Assembly (NCBI GenBank): GCA_035578175.1
Contig: JAQMRL010000014.1
Span: 14,397,774-14,461,773, forward strand
Origin: Catonia carolina
Lineage: Eukaryota; Arthropoda; Insecta; Hemiptera; Achilidae
Direction: 5' to 3'
DNA: 64,000 nucleotides
This document shows positions 42,339 through 52,799 of the stretch, piece by piece. Under the pieces are notes generated by a model, which made no database searches, was not told the DNA's origin, and worked only from the letters and a program-made list of their open reading frames with translations. The translations under genes were made by a program, and so were the position numbers. Position 1 is the first letter of the stretch; each line of letters starts with the position of its first letter.

Positions 42339-45300
42339 ACACACACAGAGACCAATCGCTAAAAACATGTTTTTTGGGTTCAGGGGGTCTGAAAACGTAT
42401 AGATCCGGTGAAAACTCGATTTCGAAAAATCAACATGAAAACAATACTTTCCTTCCTATATATTCATATAGGCAAGAGAAAGTAAAAATCTAAAAAAGAA
42501 ACACAAAAATTTTTGCGAATGAAAATTTTCCTCACCTAAACACAAAGAATTATGAAGCGATTTTCTTGTAATTATATTTAAAAGGCGCATATGTATTACA
42601 TGAATCAACTGTAATTTTTTTTTTAGAATTTTTCATCAGTAATGACGTTAGATTAAACAGTTGTTTTAATTTTTGCAATTCTTCTGCTTTACGAGAAACA
42701 GTCCATTTCGTAAGAGTTAATATGTTATAATAATAATAATAATTCATCATCATTTAATGACATTTTCATGATAACCAACACATGCACTGTACCAAAAAAA
42801 TGGTAGGTAATAAACAGGATCAGTAAACAAGCATTAAAATAACTACAGACAGGAAAGAAAACTCTCAAGTGCTTTAGCGGTGTATTTTGTAACTAAACAA
42901 TTAAAATAGTGTTTGTAACACAAGAAATACCATCCTTAGAAATTCAATAATTTAATACAACGCGGGGAATTCGAAGACATCAATTGACGAGCTCAGCAGC
43001 GAAAGTGTTAGACATAGGTTATATTTTTAATTATTTACGTTGCCAAGAGAAAGTCATGTAAATGTTCTACACAAGTCTTTCACATACGAGGTGTGCTTAT
43101 TAGATAACGAGACTGACGTAAAAAAATTTATTTTTATTTTATACATAATCACTTATTGTCAGCTTTAATATACACTCCTTCTCTATCTGTACAAAGCTCC
43201 ATGCGAATTTTCCATTGTTGGAAACAGTGTTGGAAGTCATCTTCTATCACCTCCTTCAGGACATGTGCCGCTTTCTCTTTTACAGCTTTCACAGACTCAA
43301 ATCTTGTCTCTTTTAATGCAGATTTCACATTAGGAAACAGGTAGAAGATAATAACATGTGATAAAACGTGGTTTTTTACTTATGATCCGGAAACGAAGCG
43401 CCAATCCATGCACTAGAAGAGCCAAACTTCATCGAGAGCCAAAAAAGCTCGAATGAGCAAGTCAAAATTTAAAGCAATGATGATTATTTTTTTTGATATT
43501 CATGGGATTGTGTACCTTCACTGGGTTCCTGAAGGTCAAACAATTAATCAAAAGTACTACCTTGAGGTACTTTCTAAACTACGTCAAAGAGTAAGGAAAA
43601 AACGCCCCAAAATGTGGAAGGACAAATCATGGGTTCTCCACCAAGACAATGCGCCAGCTTATTACGCGTTATCTGTCAAGAGGTTCCTAGCCAAGTACAG
43701 CATCTCAATGTTAGAACATCCACCTTATTCACCAGATCTTGCACCATGTGACTTTTACCTGTTCCCTAAGGTGAAATCTGCATTAAAATGGACTTGATTT
43801 GAGTCTGTGGGAGCTGTAAAAGAGAAAGCGGCACGTGTCCTAAAGGAGCTGACAGAAGATGACTTCCAGCACTGTTTCCAACAATGGAAAATTCACATGG
43901 AGCGTTGTAGGGATAGAGAAGGAGTGTACATTGAAGGTGACAATAAGTGATTATGTGTAAAATAAAAATAAATTTTTTACGTCAGTCTTATTATCTAATA
44001 GCCACACCTACGTCAGTCTACTGGATTATAAAATGAGTCGTAAATGCAAAATTATACTTACTCTAGCTACAAAGAATGGTTCCGCACAAAACAAGAAAAG
44101 AAACTCATCCAAGAAGTGATACAGGAGAGATAACATATCGTGACCCTCAGCTTCAATGTCTTGCGTTTCCACCATTTCCACATACTCTATTTCTGTCATG
44201 TAAGCAAACATAGCGTTGGCACACTGTTCAAACGCTTCTTTCATATCATCCCCCCATGCGTGGATCCTACAAAAACAAACAGTTAAAACACCATCAACTT
44301 ATCGTAAACAAATATAGAATTTTATACAAATGACTTTATCTTTCAGGAAGATGCAAACATAGCAGTTACCTTCTGGACATGAGGTTTCAAATTTGGAAAA
44401 TTTTATTTTCATGGTAACTTGTAAAACTACTTATTGTGACGGTAAGAAACTACAGTTTCAACTCAGTACACTGTAACTCAATTAGTTCACGCAGAAATTT
44501 TGTTCTGGCTATTTCACAATCCAAATTAAATTGCATGGGCTACAGAAAATATGAAAAAACCTGGTGTAAAACATTCACACGACTTTCTCTTGTCAATGCA
44601 AATAATGAACAATATAACCTAACATTAGTAATAAACAAGATGCATGAGGTTAGCATGGGTAATATGAATAGGGTTTTTAAAATTCAAAAGAAAGCTATTA
44701 GGTGTATGGTGGGAGCTAACCAGCTAACCTCAAGCAGGCCACTACTTAAGGAGCTACAATTGCTTACAGTTCCCTCTCTTTACATTTTTGAGGTGATTAT
44801 GTATGTTAGGCAAAATAATTTTATGCCAAATTTCAATGTTCACAATCATAACACGAGAAACAAAACTGATTATTATGTGGCTAATCACGCCACAAAACTG
44901 TTTGAACAAAAACCTACTAATGCAGAGAGAAAATCATGTATAAATTACCCCAATTTTTAAGGTGTTGTGATAATTTGCATTCCTTTAAAAAAAAATCTGA
45001 AAAATTACTTGATTGGTGAAACTTTTTATAGCGTACAAGAATTTTTTTCTTGATAGTAGTGATACATTGTATGATTCTTATATGAATTTCAGGTGTTATA
45101 ACTGACATTTCCTATACTCCTCGTGCAATCTCATGGACGCAAAAAAAACCTAATTTTAATCATGAGTGAATGATGCAAAATGAAAATCAAACTTAGTTCA
45201 GCATAATAATATGGAAAATCACTCTTCCACGCTGAACTAAGCTCTGTAGAGAAAAATGTTTGAAATAAAAGTTGTAGATCTTTTAATTTTCTACAAATTT

Positions 45301-48300
45301 AATTTTAAACACTTTTGTCATAAAATCAATACTAAAAAATACATTGAAATCTCCAAAAATCCATTTTTTACAGATTTTCATGAAGAAAAAACAAAAAAAT
45401 ACTAACTACTGCTAAACTAAGTGTTTTACAAAAAAGTGTTCAAAATAAAAGTTGTAGTTTTTTAAATAGTCCATAACTTTGATTACGTACACTTTTGCCC
45501 TAAAATGCATATTAAGGCCACAATCTTAAAATAAAATTTTTTCTAAGAGAGAACAGCCTTCTCAAGAATTTCAGCAGACATGGAGCCTACTCGTATCTTG
45601 TAGAGCATAAAAAATATAGTACATAAGGCAATTTTTTTAAAAATTGTAGGAGCCATTTTTGAGAAAATCGCAAAAAAGTGAAATATTACAAGAATAGACT
45701 AGTACTGCCAGTTGATTGAATTTGATGAAAATGTTCGTGTCAGGTCCTCTAGTAGTATGTAACTTAAGTTTTAAGTTTTAATTTTGTACGATGTTTTTTC
45801 TTGAGATATTTTGTTCACACACACACAGACCAATCGCTAAAAAAATGTTTTTTGAGTTCAGGAGGTCTGAAAACGAGTAGATCTGGTGAAAACTCGATTT
45901 CAAAAAATCGACATGAAAACAATACTTTCCTTCATATTATATGTTCATATAAGCAAGAGAAAGTAAAAATAAATTTTCATTTTGGTTGACAAATCTGAAA
46001 ACTTTTCGTTCTGGGAACACAGTAAATTATGTATGTATGTCATTCAGGAATCAGTCATGAACCAGATTACACCTGTCTGGGGGCTGGATCTGGCCGGCGG
46101 GCCTTCATTACTGCACTAGACCATCTGATAGGTTAAACCTAAATGTAATATGAAATTAACTAATAAAATTTACAATCAATAATACTCACTGAACATCTGC
46201 TGTGTGATCAAGATCTGTAACAATAGAAATACACAGTAATTATATTTTGTAACCAAACGTTTAATAAGAGTTTTGTATATACGACTGAAGATGCTACATC
46301 TTCGTAGTTTTAAAAATCTGGTGTAAATCCCTCACACAACTTTCTCTTGACAATGCAAATAATTAACAATATAACCTAACATTAGAAACAAAAAACTAAC
46401 CTCAATTGACATAACCTAATTTTAATCAAGTGAAAGACACAAAATGAAAATCTACCTCAGTTTGGCTTAAAAATACGGAAAATCACTCTTTCACACTAAA
46501 CAAATGTCCTCTGTAGAGGAAAACGCTCTAAATAAAAGTTGTAGATCTCTTAATTTTCTATAAATTTAATTATAAACACTTTTGTCGTAAAATGCAGACT
46601 AAAGACGAAATCTTTAAAAAAACTGATTTCCTTTTAAATGTTTTCATGAGAAAAAAACAGAAAATCACTAATTACCGCTAAACTAAGCGTTATATAAAAA
46701 ATGTTTAAAATAAAAGTTATAGGTTTTTAAAATCTCTATAACTTTTATTACGCACATTTTTGTGCTAAAATGCATACTAAAGTTGCAATCTTAAAAAAAC
46801 AATTTTTTTACGAGAAAACAACCTCCCCAAAAACTTCAGCAGACATGGCGCCTACGGTATCTTGTAGAGCATAAAACATTTAGTAAACAAGGTGATTTTT
46901 AAAAAAATTGTAGGAGCCATTTTTAAGAAAATCACATAAAGTGAAAAATTACATGAATAAACTACTACTTCCAGTTGATCAATTTTGAGAAAATGTTCGT
47001 GTCGAGTCCTCCAATAGTATCTTACTTAGGTGTCAAGATTCAAGTTCGTATAATGTTTCGTTCTCGAGATATTCTGTTCACACACACACACACACACACA
47101 GACCAATAAAAACACGTTTTTTGGGTTCAGGGGGTCTGAAAACATGTAATCTGGTGAAAACTCCATTTCGAAAAATCGACATGAAAACAAGAATTTCCTT
47201 CCTATATATTCATAGAGGCAAGAGAAAGTAAAAAGTTCATTTGACATTTTATGTCCTCTGATGATGGTGGATCCACCAAAACATAATAATAAAATTTATC
47301 AAAAATTAAAAGATCTACAACTTTTATTTAAAGCATTTTTGTCTACCGAACCTACTTTAGTGTGAAAGAGTGATTTTCTGTGTTATTAAGCCAAACTAAG
47401 GTTGATTTTCAATTTGCATCTTTCACTCATGATTAAAATTAGATTATGTTTTTTTAGGTTAGTTTTTTGTTTAATTCTAATGTTTTATTACTAATTTTAG
47501 GTATATTGTTCATTATTTGCATTGGAAAGAGAAAGTCGTATGAATGTTTTACACCTGATTTTTTTAAATTTATAAACTTCAAGAGTAAGCGCACAGGGAA
47601 CGCTGGTCGCAGGTTGCTTCAAGCATAAACCTGCTAGCAGAAATATGCCTTAAGATTTTAATCAGACATTTTACAGTAAACGCTGGTGGCAGAACCTGCG
47701 CGCTGTTAACCTGTGCATATCAGCTCACGGGTTTGTTATGTACAATCCTGTGTGCTGGTCTGCTGGCAGGTTGCTGTGTACTTGGCATCGTATAAACATA
47801 TTCATAAATAATAACATAGGTTAGGTTTATAAAAATAACTTTAAAAAATGATTACTAGCCAAACGCTTTATAATATTAAATTATTTTTGTCATCAGTCTC
47901 TCGACTGGTTTGATGCAGTTATTTAAACTGTTCTATCTTGCGCAGGTCGTTTCATATCTACATACCTGTTACACCCTACATCTTTTGTAATTTGCTTTAC
48001 ATATTCTAATCTTTGCCTCCCTCAATATTACCCTCCATTATTGATAGCCCAATACCTGGATGTCTTAAGATATGCCCACTAGCCTATCCCTTCTTCTGGT
48101 AAGATGCTTCCATATACTTATTTTTTCATCCACTTGCCTTAGAACCTCTAAGTTACTTATTTTGTCCACCCACCTAATCTTTAACATTTTCCTATAATAC
48201 CACATTTCAAAAGCTTCTATCCTCTTCTTTTCTACAGCCCCTATCATCCACGTTTCACTCCCTTGATAATGCTACACTCCAAACAAAATGTTTTAAGAAA

Positions 48301-51300
48301 TTTTTCCTATTCTGTAAATCAATGTTTGTAGTCAGTAAGCTGTTTTTTATTTCAAAGGCTTTTCTAGCTTGAGCAATTCTACTTTTGATATCACTTGTGC
48401 TTCTACCATCCTTTGTTATTTTACTCCCTAGATAGCAGAATTCCCCAACTTCCTGTAAGTTTTCTTTGCCTACTTTTACATTTCCCATCTCCTCTAAACC
48501 ACTCTTGCTGCTGCACAACACTTTCGTTTTGTTCTTATTAATTTTCATTAAGTAATCCTTTCTCATGATCTCATCCATTCCATTTAAGATATCCTCTAGT
48601 TCTTTCTTTGTCTTGACTAATACTACTATATCATCGGCAAATCTCAGCATTTTTATTGTTTCTCCTTGAATTTTTATTCCTGTGTCAAATTTCTCCTTCA
48701 CTTCATTATAGCCTCTTTTAACTTTTACAAGTTAAAAAGTAGTGGTGACAATAAAAAACCTTGTCGTACACCTTTTCTTACAGCAGCCTCTTTTTCATAC
48801 TCCTCAATTCTCAAAACAGCCGTTTGATTCTTATACTGATCGTAGATAACTTTCCTTTCCTTGTATTTAATTCCTAGCCTTTTCAAAATATTAAACATTT
48901 TACTCCAGTCCAGATTGTCAAATGCTTTCTCTAAATCTACAAATGCCATATAAGTAGTTTTATTTTTCTTTATCCTTTTCTCAATAATCAATCTCAGAGC
49001 CAATATTGCATCTTGAGTTCCCATTCTCCTTCTAAATCCAAATTGGTCATCGTCCAACACTTCTACTTGGTGTTCTATTCTCCTGTATATAATTCTTGTC
49101 AGTATCTTGGATGCATGGCTTGTTAGGCTGATGGTTCTGTAATGTTCACAATATTGAATATTGGTAGTCAAAATGTTTAAAACATATGATTTCTCAAAGT
49201 AGGGTAATCACAAAAGTCTTTCTTCTGGAAATATTGGTTGCTTGTGCAAGTTGCACCATTATTTTTGTAAGGGAAGTTTACTTGAAATTTTTAAACGTTT
49301 CCAGAGTCATTCTCATATATTTATAAAACCTGTCTTAATCTTTTTTTTTTTTTGATTGCGGGAAAAGATGAAAATACTCCCCGTACTATTTTCTATTCTT
49401 ATTAACATCACTAACAGTATTGTCTTTAAAAGATAACAATTTCATATAAACAAATAAATACAATTTCAATTGTATGCGTTTTTTCTCTCTCCATTAAGGT
49501 CTTGTCAAACAGAACGCAGACAGTCCGCTCTTGTCCGCGCGGACCCTGTGTTAGACATTGTTGCATCATCCTAGTCAAATAGACAGCGGCCTATGCCGCG
49601 TAACAATCTATTCCGCAGCGAACTGTTGTTAGGTTGTATTTTTCTATAGAGTCCGCGACGGACAGGATGGCCAATGAAGAGGAAAAATTAATTGAACTTG
49701 TTATTTTTTTTTTTTTTGGTTTAACGTCCGACTGTTCTGCAATTACTGCTAATGCAGACGGTGAAGGATGAAATGATTTTTGTAACGTATGAAAAGATGC
49801 CGTGCCTGAATGGGATTCGAACCCAAGACCGCATGATGAGAGGCGAGCACGTTACCTTGTTGAACTTGTTAGGGAGCACCCACATTTATATGGTGTGCAA
49901 GATAATGATTACAAAAACTTGATTAAGAAAGCACAATCATGGAGAGAAATAGCTGAAAAACTTCAACAAATCAGTAGTACTGAACACAAATTTTATTATT
50001 TTTTTGTTATTACAGTATTTATAACAAAAAATTAGTTTTACGTTTTTACTGTCGACGTGACTGACAGCCTAACTGTACATTGAATCTATAATTAGTCATT
50101 GACTCAAATAGTTGAAGTAATTAACAAATTGGTCTCGTACAGGGATGTCTGTTCCTGGTAGGGACTTTGGAGGTAATATAATTTTTTTATTTACGAACTC
50201 ACAATAGAAAGCGGAATTTTCTAAGATACTACTATTATTACGCCACCGATAACTACCTAGATCAACAATAATGAAATTATGGTTAGAATAAACGAAAATA
50301 CATGAAAAATCGGTTTTCGAAGGAATTCAATTCATTGCAAAATCGGGGAAATTCGCCTACCTCCTCTCTTATGCAATTAATTTCGTGAACCCATTTTCTT
50401 TTTCGTTTCGACTGTCTTAAAGCGAACAAAAGAAGTAATTCTTCTTTGTCTGAGGAATTGCTAGACGATATAAATTTAAGTTTCAAAGTTGAAAAAATAA
50501 CAAATCATAAATTCGCCACAACTCGTTCACGTTTTCTTTACAACTGTTCTGGCCCATCCTGATTTGTCCGTGTTAAGTTAGGCTCTCTCAGTCCGCAGCG
50601 GACCGTCCGCACGGACAGTCCACGTTCTGTTGACAAGACCTTTAGGAATTATTTCCATACAAAATAATTCATCATCACTGCTGCTACTGGAACTCATCTT
50701 GAAATATCGACAACTGAATGACGGTTTAAGCACGTAATTACATGCTCCCACTGTGTGCCTTCGCTAGCGTGATTCAGTACCTGCGACCAGCATACACTGT
50801 GCACATACCCTAATTTTCTTTACAACTGTTCTGGCCCATCCTGATTTGTCCGTGTTAAGTTAGGCTCTCTCAGTCCGCAGCGGACCGTCCGCATGGACAG
50901 TCCACGTTCTGTTGACAAGACCTTTAGGAATTATTTCCATACAAAATAATTCATCATCACTGCTGCTACTGGAACTCATCTTGAAATATCGACAACTGAA
51001 TGACGGTTTAAGCACGTAATTACATGCTCCCACTGTGTGCCTTCGCTAGCGTGATTCAGTACCTGCGACCAGCATACACTGTGCACATACCCTAATGGTA
51101 GATCCACCAAAATATGTTAAAAATAAAATCAAACTTATAAACAAAAAGTAATGTAACAGCTAATTCAAGGTTAGTAAAAAAAAAATTACAATATTCTTAC
51201 AACCTAATATTAATAAGTTGCTACCTATGAAAATTAACTGTCTAAACAATAATCGACACAATACAAAAAGAAAATTATCAATAAATTACCACAATCTTTA

Positions 51301-51887
51301 AAATGTGCTCATCTGAATCATTTTTTTAAAGAAAAATCTAAAAAAATACTTGATCGATGAGATATTTTACAGTACAATAATTCTTTTCTACATAACTTTT
51401 TGTACTAAAAATAAATAAATGTCCACGTGTATACTGAAGAAAAGTGTGCACTATTGGGGAAATATTATAAGATGACACACTTGTAGAAGAAAGTAATTAT
51501 GTAGTAGCTAGTTAATGTGCAATAAAAGTATTATATGTATTAAATAAATTTATGAGTTACATATCCTATACTCCCTCTGAGAATATCCCGATGCAATTCA
51601 CAAAGAAACCAATAACTCCCTCGTAAATCGTCAACGAAGATTACGTTTACTGTCGTTCTCCAATATATATGAGTTCATAAAACGGTCAATTGAATTTAAA
51701 TAAAGAAATTTATACTGAATAATTTATAATTCTACGTAAAAATCTGCGTAGAATATGACTGAATTTAATAAACTGATAATTAAGTTTTCAAGTGTCCTAC
51801 AAAAATAGCATGTTTTTACGATTACACTGACTTACATTCATATTTTTTTGGAGGAATAAACCAATCATCTTCTGTAATATTAGCCAT
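40107..51887 (-). CDS. Archease gene, four exons, complete
   Basis: Four exons on the minus strand (51887-51836, 46214-46190, 44266-44062, 40301-40107) join in one frame to a 158-residue protein, close to the usual animal archease length. Every junction has GT-AG signals, and codons split across introns give the conserved residues: the first junction makes the Tyr of KYEYLDHTADVQ, the second the Gln of QIHAWGDDMKEAFEQC. Other family hallmarks are LLYHFLDEFLFLF, GETFTLGKHPQGTEVKAITY and the C-terminal FVIIDI. Archease is a small protein that activates the RtcB-type tRNA ligase, used in tRNA splicing and in XBP1-type mRNA repair. The Asp of LDHTAD and the C-terminal acidic residue belong to its metal site. 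Introns total 11.3 kb and are full of transposons. The gene looks intact. Orthology (animal name ZBTB8OS) is inferred from sequence. Confidence 0.95.
40682..40780 (-). repeat. tRNA-like SINE fragment in archease intron 3
   Basis: On the minus strand an A-box-like GCGGAGTGGTAGCC and a B-box GGTTTGATTCCC, 30-odd bases apart. The rest of a tRNA fold is missing. The following 40780-41515 is unique sequence. Short frames there on both strands (40995-41306, 41095-41286) overlap each other and have no recognisable motif. Confidence 0.5.
41519..42484 (+). mobile_element. Helentron-like (HINE/DINE-type) repeat, full-length reference copy
   Basis: 966 bp from TCTGGTGTGAAACACTCACA to ggcaagagaaagta. 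ACTTTCTCTTGCC (41541-41553), 22 bases in from the 5' end, is the exact inverse of 42471-42483 at the 3' end, so the inverted repeats are asymmetric. A 7-bp hairpin (CCTATAT-attc-ATATAGG, 42455-42472) lies just inside the 3' end, and a CA array (42297-42350) sits at a fixed place. Asymmetric subterminal inverted repeats, a 3' hairpin and an internal microsatellite are what is described for non-autonomous helentrons such as Drosophila DINE-1. There is no coding capacity. About 15 more copies lie in the window. Class assignment is inference. Confidence 0.7.
43015..43075 (-). repeat. Helentron-like repeat, 5' end fragment
   Basis: Inverse of the family 5' end (gccaagagaaagtcatgt and a following damaged hairpin), directly beside mariner M3. 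The rest of 42490-43015 shows no feature. Confidence 0.5.
43087..44008 (+). mobile_element. Mariner-family palindromic element M3
   Basis: TA lies on both sides (43085-43086, 44009-44010). The right terminus has lost its last two bases. The left arm (to about 43350) is an inverted copy of the right arm (from about 43760). It lies in archease intron 3, only 54 bases from the exon 3 donor, so it could affect that splice site. Confidence 0.8.
43453..43797 (+). pseudogene. Mariner transposase core fragment (M3)
   Basis: 114 open codons carrying HWVPEGQTINQ, VLHQDNAPAY and PPYSPDLAPCDFYLF. The aspartates of HQD and PCD are 34 residues apart, the D34D spacing of mariner transposases. The first catalytic aspartate region is upstream in another frame (tacttatgatccgga) and the DNA-binding N-terminus is replaced by the inverted left arm. 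Best-preserved of the four copies, but not functional. Confidence 0.8.
44062..44266 (-). CDS. Archease exon 3
   Basis: 205 nt between acceptor tttgtttttgtag and donor GTAAGT. It enters with one base completing the Gln codon and leaves in phase 0 after FFVAR. Contains HAWGDDMKEAFEQC and LLYHFLDEFLFLF. Confidence 0.95.
44558..45968 (+). mobile_element. Helentron-like repeat interrupted by a LINE fragment
   Basis: The 5' head is 44558-44640 and the body resumes about 45137 (aattttaatcatgagtgaatg) to the 3' hairpin and gcaagagaaagta at 45968. The intervening ~495 bases are a CR1-like LINE 3' fragment. Confidence 0.65.
44640..45135 (+). pseudogene. CR1-like LINE reverse transcriptase, C-terminal fragment
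   Basis: The frame ending at 44960 encodes RVFKIQKKAIRCMVG, LLKELQLLTVPSLYIFE and NHNTRNKTDYYV, the C-terminal part of CR1-like LINE polymerases. Stops and an A-rich 3' end follow. It sits inside the helentron-like copy, so its insertion is younger than that copy. Confidence 0.65.
46190..46214 (-). CDS. Archease exon 2, a 25-nt microexon
   Basis: Between acceptor ttgttacag and donor GTGAGT. It supplies the last two bases of Tyr, then LDHTADV and two bases of Gln, and holds the conserved DHTAD motif. Both neighbours agree in phase, so the call is firm despite its size. Confidence 0.9.
46316..47231 (+). mobile_element. Helentron-like repeat copy in archease intron 1
   Basis: From tctggtgtaaatccctc to ggcaagagaaagta, with a short CA array at 47081-47100. 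Confidence 0.65.
47300..47563 (-). mobile_element. Helentron-like repeat, 5' half
   Basis: Minus-strand copy running from the CTACAACTTTTATTT segment to gaatgttttacacc. The 3' half is absent. Confidence 0.6.
47583..47860. repeat. Segment with a possible transposon terminus
   Basis: The first 32 bases (gagtaagcgcacagggaacg...) resemble the inverse of 50779-50810 at about 25 of 31 positions. gctggt-gcaggt-like words recur several times in the segment. Could be one end of a DNA element whose other end lies beyond the Harbinger element. Confidence 0.3.
47885..49190 (-). pseudogene. Non-LTR (RTE-like) retrotransposon, decayed
   Basis: Three minus-strand frames form one polymerase: 49171-48725 has YRTISLTSHASKILTR, QFGFRRRMGTQDA, motif A FVDLEKAFDNLD and motif B RKGVRQGFLLSPLLFN; 48701-48255 has the catalytic RFADDIVVL, FCYLGSKIT and RKAFEIKNSLL; 48247-48065 has EAFEMWYYRKMLKIRWVD. 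Breaks at 48710-48725 and 48250 are frameshifts or stops, so it is inactive. Endonuclease is missing. The 3' end carries catcagtctctcgactggtt. The LINE split at 246/11423 is of the same family. Confidence 0.8.
49667..50000 (+). pseudogene. MADF-domain protein of Harbinger element, interrupted by a SINE
   Basis: ATG at 49667 starts MANEEEKLIELV, is broken by the SINE at 49704-49859, and resumes as ELVREHPHLYGVQDNDY, then KAQSWREIAEKL. This is the start of an MADF domain, the DNA-binding partner protein of Harbinger transposases. Only about 45 residues of the domain remain. Confidence 0.75.
49704..49859 (-). mobile_element. tRNA-derived SINE with 12-bp target duplication
   Basis: Minus orientation: T-rich start, tail complement ggtttaacgtccgactgttc, B-box complement gattcgaaccc. 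TTGAACTTGTTA is on both sides (49692-49703, 49860-49871), a clean LINE-mediated duplication. Same family as 33526-33834. The head is truncated after gttacc. Confidence 0.8.
50283..50500 (-). pseudogene. Harbinger transposase, N-terminal fragment
   Basis: The minus frame contains RKRKWVHEINCIREEVGEF, then FENRFFMYFRLF, matching the conserved start of Harbinger transposases (R-x-x-W-V-H-x-I-N, later F-F-x-Y-F-R-M). The DDE catalytic part is deleted. No ATG in good position survives. Confidence 0.7.
50532..51096 (+). repeat. Tandem duplication of 282 bp
   Basis: 50532-50813 and 50814-51096 are nearly identical; the only difference I see is gcacggacag versus gcatggacag. Each copy holds the right end of the Harbinger element plus ~170 bp of its flank. 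It is therefore younger than the Harbinger insertion, and the second copy contains an orphan terminus. Confidence 0.85.
51097..51835. other. Archease intron 1, 5' part
   Basis: AT-rich. A CR1-like LINE 3' tail (about 51330-51420, cttgatcgatgagatatttt) is the only recognisable piece. Confidence 0.4.
51836..51887 (-). CDS. Archease exon 1 with start codon
   Basis: ATG at 51887-51885, then ANITEDDWFIPPKKYE and one base of Tyr, ending at donor GTAAGT. The N-terminus is shorter than in mammals but acidic in the same way. Confidence 0.9.
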
Positions 51888-52600
51888 AATTAATATTAAA
51901 TACAATAACTAAGGTAATCAGAAATTGACCACCCACTTATAATAACATAACCTAAAATATTTTAAATTGCGCAACCGCGTTTATTATACATAAACACATT
52001 GCGTCAACCAAACTTTTGTCAGCTGATTCATAATAATTCTTTGGCTCACTTGATTTCGTTTCTTATATTATAAATAAGTTTTATAATATAATAAGTACTT
52101 TTATAATACAAACAGTGTCAGGGAAAACATAATTATTTTATAATTTTTAACTTAATAAGTCATCGGCTAAATTATTAAGTAAATCAACTTGCATTATTAA
52201 TTTAATATTATTTATACATAAAAATTTTATTACTAAATATTGAATAAATTCTTGTTTTTATTTCTGTAATTTAAATATTTATTTTTAGTTCTGACATCAA
52301 TATCAAGACCGTCTTATTCAACACCCAAACATTACGAACAAGAGATAATGTTATAGAGACAGTAGGACTTAAACCAGTAAACTCCCACGGGTTACATAAA
52401 TTTATGTAGTTTACGCCATATATTACTCCAACATTATTAATACATTTAAAATCAAATATGTGGAAATCTATTTGATATTTTAAAAAGGATTTTTATTCAA
52501 TCTGTCATATCAACCGATAAATTACGATCGTTTAGTTGGCTAACCTGATGTATTTTGACTAGCAGACGATAATATTTTACCGAACAAGTTATAGTTAATC
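51888..52600. promoter_or_regulatory. Shared upstream region of two divergent genes
   Basis: About 730 bp lie between the archease start (minus) and the secreted-protein start at 52617 (plus). No repeat family from the rest of the window is recognised here. Probably contains both promoters. No clear TATA box for archease; ataatatttta at 52569-52579 could serve the plus gene. Confidence 0.4.
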
Positions 52601-52608
52601 TTAGTTGA

Positions 52609-52614
52609 ATGTGA
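52609..52614 (+). promoter_or_regulatory. Start-stop minimal upstream ORF (ATGTGA)
   Basis: ATG followed at once by TGA, two bases before the main ATG at 52617 and out of its frame. Start-stop elements are known in other eukaryotic mRNAs to stall or recycle ribosomes. Whether it lies in the transcript is not known. Confidence 0.35.
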
Positions 52615-52616
52615 AG

Positions 52617-52799
52617 ATGGAACCTAATTATTTGCTATTTGGATTTTTGCTCGTTCTTTCGTGGAACAATGTCCAGTCGGACTCATCCGTGAAATCGTCT
52701 GGAAATTCTCCCCCTGCTAACGCAAACTTCCCTGGATTGCCTGCCGATCAATTAAAAAAATGTAATGATGTCTGCGGAAGAAATTATGAAGGAGAACCT
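52617..52799 (+). CDS. First coding exon of a secreted protein
   Basis: ATG in good context (gaagATGG) begins 61 codons ending at a strong donor GTAAGT (52800) in phase 0. Residues 1-21 are a typical signal peptide (MEPNYLLFGFLLVLSW, cleavage probable after VQS). Then comes a Ser/Pro/Asn linker and LKKCNDVCGRNYEGEP. The C-x3-C spacing followed by x-Y could be the start of a Kazal-like or other Cys-rich domain, but too little is visible. Reading through the donor hits a stop after two codons. Divergent from archease. Later exons are not identified; 54642-54792 is a weak candidate. Confidence 0.7.

Larger units (their letters stand above)
49497..50641. mobile_element. PIF/Harbinger transposon, internally deleted
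   Basis: 1,145 bp. The ends AGGTCTTGTCAAACAGAACG and the near inverse cgttctgttgacaagacct are flanked by TTA on both sides (49494-49496, 50642-50644), the TWA duplication of PIF/Harbinger. It keeps the N-terminal parts of both genes usual for the superfamily: an MADF/SANT-type DNA-binding gene reading inward from the left end and the transposase reading inward from the right. The middle is lost, and a SINE interrupts the left gene. GC-rich subterminal words (tccgcgcgg, tccgcagcgga) recur near both ends. Confidence 0.85.
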
